From positions 1 through 17,166 of the forward strand of contig JANXFM010000044.1 in the NCBI GenBank assembly GCA_024959975.1: a stretch of DNA of 17,166 nucleotides. The letters are read 5' to 3'. Under the pieces are notes generated by a model. That model made no database searches and was not told where the DNA came from. It saw only the letters and a program-made list of their open reading frames with translations. This DNA comes from Flavobacteriales bacterium (GTDB lineage: Bacteria > Bacteroidota > Bacteroidia > Flavobacteriales > UBA7430). Each line of letters opens with the position of its first letter. Position 1 is the stretch's first letter. Shown here piece after piece: positions 14,509 to 17,166 of the stretch. Both the position numbers and the translations under genes were made by a program.

Positions 14509-16637
14509 TTACAATTGTTAATCATGATTTCTAATATCTGTGCAGCAGCTTCGGCGATTACCGTTCCGGGACCAAAGACACCCGAAACTCCCACCTCAAA
14601 AAGGTAGTCATAGTCTTGGGCGGGAATTACACCACCTGCCACGATTAGAATATCTTCTCTACCAAGTGCTTTTAATTCTTCTATAACGTATGGGATTAGT
14701 GTTTTATGTCCTGCAGCTAAGGAAGAAATACCTAAAATGTGAACGTCGTTTTCCACGGCTTGTTTTGCTGCTTCTTTAGGAGTTTGGAAAAGAGGTCCTA
14801 TATCTACGTCAAAACCAAGGTCGGCAAAAGAAGTAGAAACTACTTTTGCTCCTCTGTCATGACCGTCTTGACCCATTTTAGCGACCATAATTCTTGGTCT
14901 TCGCCCTTCCAATTCAGCGAATTTGTCTGCCAATTCCTGTGCTTTTTTAAAAGCTTTATTGTCTGCTATTTCCATAGAATATACTCCTGCAATTGAACGT
15001 ATTTTAGCCTGGTATCTTCCGAATACCTTTTCACAGGCATCTGATATTTCACCTAGTGAAGCCCTGCAACGAGCTGCTTCTACTGCTAAAGCTAGTAAAT
15101 TTCCTTTACCCGATTGACAAGCTTCGGTAAGTTCATTTAAAGCCTTTTGTACAGCAGCCTTATCTCTTAAAGTACGTATTTCATCCAAACGTTTAATTTG
15201 AGATTCTCGTACAAGCGTATTGTCTACCTCTAGAGTTTCTATGGGTGCTTCTTTTTCCAGACGGTAAGAATTTACACCGATAATTTGGTCTTTACCACTA
15301 TCGATACGCGCTTGTTTACGCGCTGCTGCTTCTTCAATACGCATCTTAGGAATACCTGTTTCTATGGCTTTAGCCATGCCACCTAATTCTTCAATCTCTT
15401 GAATTAGCGTCCATGCTTTTTGCGTGATATCTTCGGTAAGTTTTTCCACATAATAAGAGCCGCCCCAAGGATCAACCACGCGGGTAAGTTCGGTTTCTTT
15501 TTGCAGATATATTTGGGTGTTACGAGCAATACGTGCCGAGAAGTCGGTTGGCAAAGCAATGGCCTCGTCTAATGCATTGCTGTGTAAAGATTGAGTTCCA
15601 CCAAAAGCTGCGGCCATGGCTTCTATACAGGTACGTGCTACGTTATTGAATGGGTCTTGTTCGGTTAAACTCCAACCTGAAGTCTGACTGTGTGTCCTTA
15701 AAGCAAGTGATTTTGGATTTTTAGGATTAAATTGTTTTACCAATTTCGCCCAAATCATACGAGCAGCACGCATTTTGGCAATTTCCATAAAGTGATTCAT
15801 TCCAATACCCCAAAAGAAGGACAAGCGCGGAGCAAAGGTGTCGATGTCCATTCCTGCTGCCAGTCCTGTACGAATATATTCCAGCCCGTCTGCTAGGGTA
15901 TAAGCCAACTCAATATCCGGAGTAGCCCCTGCTTCCTGCATGTGGTAGCCCGAAATACTGATGGAATTGAATTTCGGCATATTTTGAGAAGTATATTCAA
16001 AAATATCCGCGATAATTTTCATGGATTGTTTAGGTGGGTAGATGTAAGTGTTACGCACCATAAATTCTTTTAGAATATCATTCTGAATGGTTCCGCTTAA
16101 AAGTTGTGGGTCTATTCCTTGTTCTTCGGCAGCAACAATATAAAAAGCCATGATGGGAAGCACAGCTCCGTTCATGGTCATGGAAACCGACATTTTATCG
16201 AGTGGTATTTGATCGAAAAGGATTTTCATATCCTCCACAGAATCGATGGCAACACCTGCTTTACCAACATCACCAACTACGCGTTCGTGGTCTGAATCGT
16301 ACCCGCGATGTGTAGCCAGATCGAAAGCTACCGAAAGCCCTTTTTGTCCGGCAACTAAATTTCTCCGGTAAAAAGCATTGGATTCTTCGGCCGTAGAAAA
16401 ACCTGCATATTGACGTATCGTCCAGGGACGCATCACATACATGGTAGAATAGGGCCCTCTGAGGTTTGGAGCTATGCCCGAAATAAATCCGATGTGCTCT
16501 GTATTCTTAATATCTTTTGCCTGGTAACTTTCCTTAATTTCAATTTGCTCCGGACTCAGCCAAGTCTTACCGGACTTCGGAGCTTCTTTTCTATCGAGAT
16601 TGAGGTTTACATTTGAAAAATCGGGTCTAGCCATCAT
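14505..16637 (-). CDS. mutB: methylmalonyl-CoA mutase large (catalytic) subunit
   Basis: A 710-residue adenosylcobalamin enzyme interconverting methylmalonyl-CoA and succinyl-CoA in the cytoplasm (propionate metabolism). The N-terminal TIM barrel carries RPWTIRQYAGFSTAEESN. Y77, R195 (MVRNTY) and H232 (SGYHMQEAG) match P. shermanii Y89, R207 and H244 by my alignment; Tyr/Arg at these sites favours methylmalonyl-CoA over isobutyryl-CoA. The C-terminal B12 domain has DGHDRG, with H593 as the lower cobalt ligand, then the SSL and GG motifs. The start overlaps mutA by 11 nt. A Shine-Dalgarno AAGGAGGG precedes two ATGs (16637 and 16634); the second has the better 6-nt spacing from AGGAGG. Length is normal. 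The stop overlaps the downstream barrel gene by 4 nt. Confidence 0.98.
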   Translation of the reverse strand: MMARPDFSNVNLNLDRKEAPKSGKTWLSPEQIEIKESYQAKDIKNTEHIGFISGIAPNLRGPYSTMYVMRPWTIRQYAGFSTAEESNAFYRRNLVAGQKGLSVAFDLATHRGYDSDHERVVGDVGKAGVAIDSVEDMKILFDQIPLDKMSVSMTMNGAVLPIMAFYIVAAEEQGIDPQLLSGTIQNDILKEFMVRNTYIYPPKQSMKIIADIFEYTSQNMPKFNSISISGYHMQEAGATPDIELAYTLADGLEYIRTGLAAGMDIDTFAPRLSFFWGIGMNHFMEIAKMRAARMIWAKLVKQFNPKNPKSLALRTHSQTSGWSLTEQDPFNNVARTCIEAMAAAFGGTQSLHSNALDEAIALPTDFSARIARNTQIYLQKETELTRVVDPWGGSYYVEKLTEDITQKAWTLIQEIEELGGMAKAIETGIPKMRIEEAAARKQARIDSGKDQIIGVNSYRLEKEAPIETLEVDNTLVRESQIKRLDEIRTLRDKAAVQKALNELTEACQSGKGNLLALAVEAARCRASLGEISDACEKVFGRYQAKIRSIAGVYSMEIADNKAFKKAQELADKFAELEGRRPRIMVAKMGQDGHDRGAKVVSTSFADLGFDVDIGPLFQTPKEAAKQAVENDVHILGISSLAAGHKTLIPYVIEELKALGREDILIVAGGVIPAQDYDYLFEVGVSGVFGPGTVIAEAAAQILEIMINNCK

Positions 16638-17166
16638 TTCCCTCCTTCGCTAATCGTTCAACATCCATTAGCGCAGACAAACGTTTTGTGTTTAAGGCTT
16701 TAAAATCGTTCCCTTCTACATAATCGTTTTGTGCTGGTCCCTCCATTTGAGAAGACATTTCTTCGTCTGTATTTGGGTAGAGGTTCGTTCCTAAAAGTTG
16801 TGTGTTTTCATGGTTTAGAGCTTCTTCCTGTAGTGCTGAATTTTGTGCAATCATTTCTTGAATGGAATTCGTTTTTACGCATTCTATCCATCCACCCTGT
16901 GCTTCTATTTCTTGGAAAAGCTTCCAGGCGTTTTGGCTCAATTCGTTTGTCAGGTGTTCTATGTAGTAAGAGCCTGACGATGGGTCATTTACTTTATTGA
17001 AGTAAGATTCTTCTTTTAGTATCAAAGAGATGTTTCTCGCCATACGTTGGGCAAAATCATCATCGTTTTTCTTATAGGCTGCATTAAAGCTGTTTACGTT
17101 GATGGTGTTCGCACCACCTAAGGCAGCCGACATGCACTGACTTGTGGTTCGAAGCAAATTCACATA
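16627..17166 (-). CDS. mutA: methylmalonyl-CoA mutase small subunit, C-terminal part (5' truncated by window edge)
   Basis: The frame is open to the right edge; 179 codons are visible. LLRTTSQCMSAALGG..., DPSSGSYYIEHLTNEL and LFQEIEAQGGW mirror the mutB segments around SYYVEKLTEDITQKAW, so it is the non-catalytic paralogue. The product stops after the helical linker (ALNTKRLSALMDVERLAKEG), without the cobalamin-binding-like domain present in longer MutA proteins of actinobacteria. Family knowledge: short MutA forms occur in Bacteroidota. It pairs with MutB as a heterodimer and contributes structure, not catalysis. The stop lies 11 nt into mutB, implying coupled translation. Confidence 0.95.
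   Translation of the reverse strand, partial: YVNLLRTTSQCMSAALGGANTINVNSFNAAYKKNDDDFAQRMARNISLILKEESYFNKVNDPSSGSYYIEHLTNELSQNAWKLFQEIEAQGGWIECVKTNSIQEMIAQNSALQEEALNHENTQLLGTNLYPNTDEEMSSQMEGPAQNDYVEGNDFKALNTKRLSALMDVERLAKEGNDG
16640..16647 (-). promoter_or_regulatory. strong Shine-Dalgarno sequence of mutB
   Basis: AAGGAGGG on the minus strand, inside the end of mutA, lies 2 nt from the first mutB ATG; the last G of AGGAGG is 3 nt from the first ATG and 6 nt from the second. Such strong SD sites are rare in Bacteroidota and none of the other genes here has one. It may be required for efficient re-initiation across the overlap and decides for the second ATG. Confidence 0.5.

Overview
The window looks like chromosomal DNA from a member of the Bacteroidota, most likely the Flavobacteriia/Cytophagia side. 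This is inferred from four things. Base composition is AT-rich. Promoter-like TAnnTTTG elements stand in place of E. coli-type boxes, and Shine-Dalgarno sequences are mostly absent. Several signal peptides end in AQ. The gene content also fits: paired parvulin foldases next to a SurA-like protein, a two-subunit methylmalonyl-CoA mutase with a short MutA, and type I MurB. I cannot assign genus or family.

Left block (2-4372, + strand): a tight four-gene run. It holds the 3' part of an Nramp-related transporter, two adjacent M16 peptidase-fold genes (one with the zinc site, one without it but with the R/Y substrate motif) and an exported, probably outer-membrane beta-barrel protein whose gene starts inside the second M16 gene. 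A spacer with a GC-rich dispersed hairpin repeat follows.

Central block (4590-11367, + strand): guaB, then a three-gene periplasmic folding set and a MoxR AAA+ ATPase, all with gaps of 18 nt or less. The folding set is a two-parvulin PPIase, a lipoprotein with a degenerate parvulin region and a SurA-like chaperone. A TAnnTTTG promoter precedes guaB and an AT-rich hairpin with a T-tract follows moxR, so one transcription unit is plausible. The three folding genes probably act on secreted and outer-membrane proteins.

Middle accessory stretch (11368-12524): AT-rich, with one isolated orphan gene of unknown function. murB (peptidoglycan precursor synthesis) follows, with a promoter-like element almost touching its start codon.

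Right block (13563-17166, - strand): a small conserved-looking membrane-anchored four-Cys protein with its own promoter, then a separate unit transcribed mutA > mutB > small outer-membrane-like protein. mutA and mutB encode the two subunits of adenosylcobalamin-dependent methylmalonyl-CoA mutase. Spacers here contain degenerate repeats, including a 7-bp tandem repeat that supplies a stop codon. A perfect 24-bp palindrome lies inside the last gene.

Most of the window is ordinary core genome and I see no clear new multi-gene system. The items most worth checking are the unknown orphan gene, the four-Cys small protein, the Nramp variant lacking the usual MPH motif, the 24-bp palindrome and the lipoprotein with a decayed parvulin domain.
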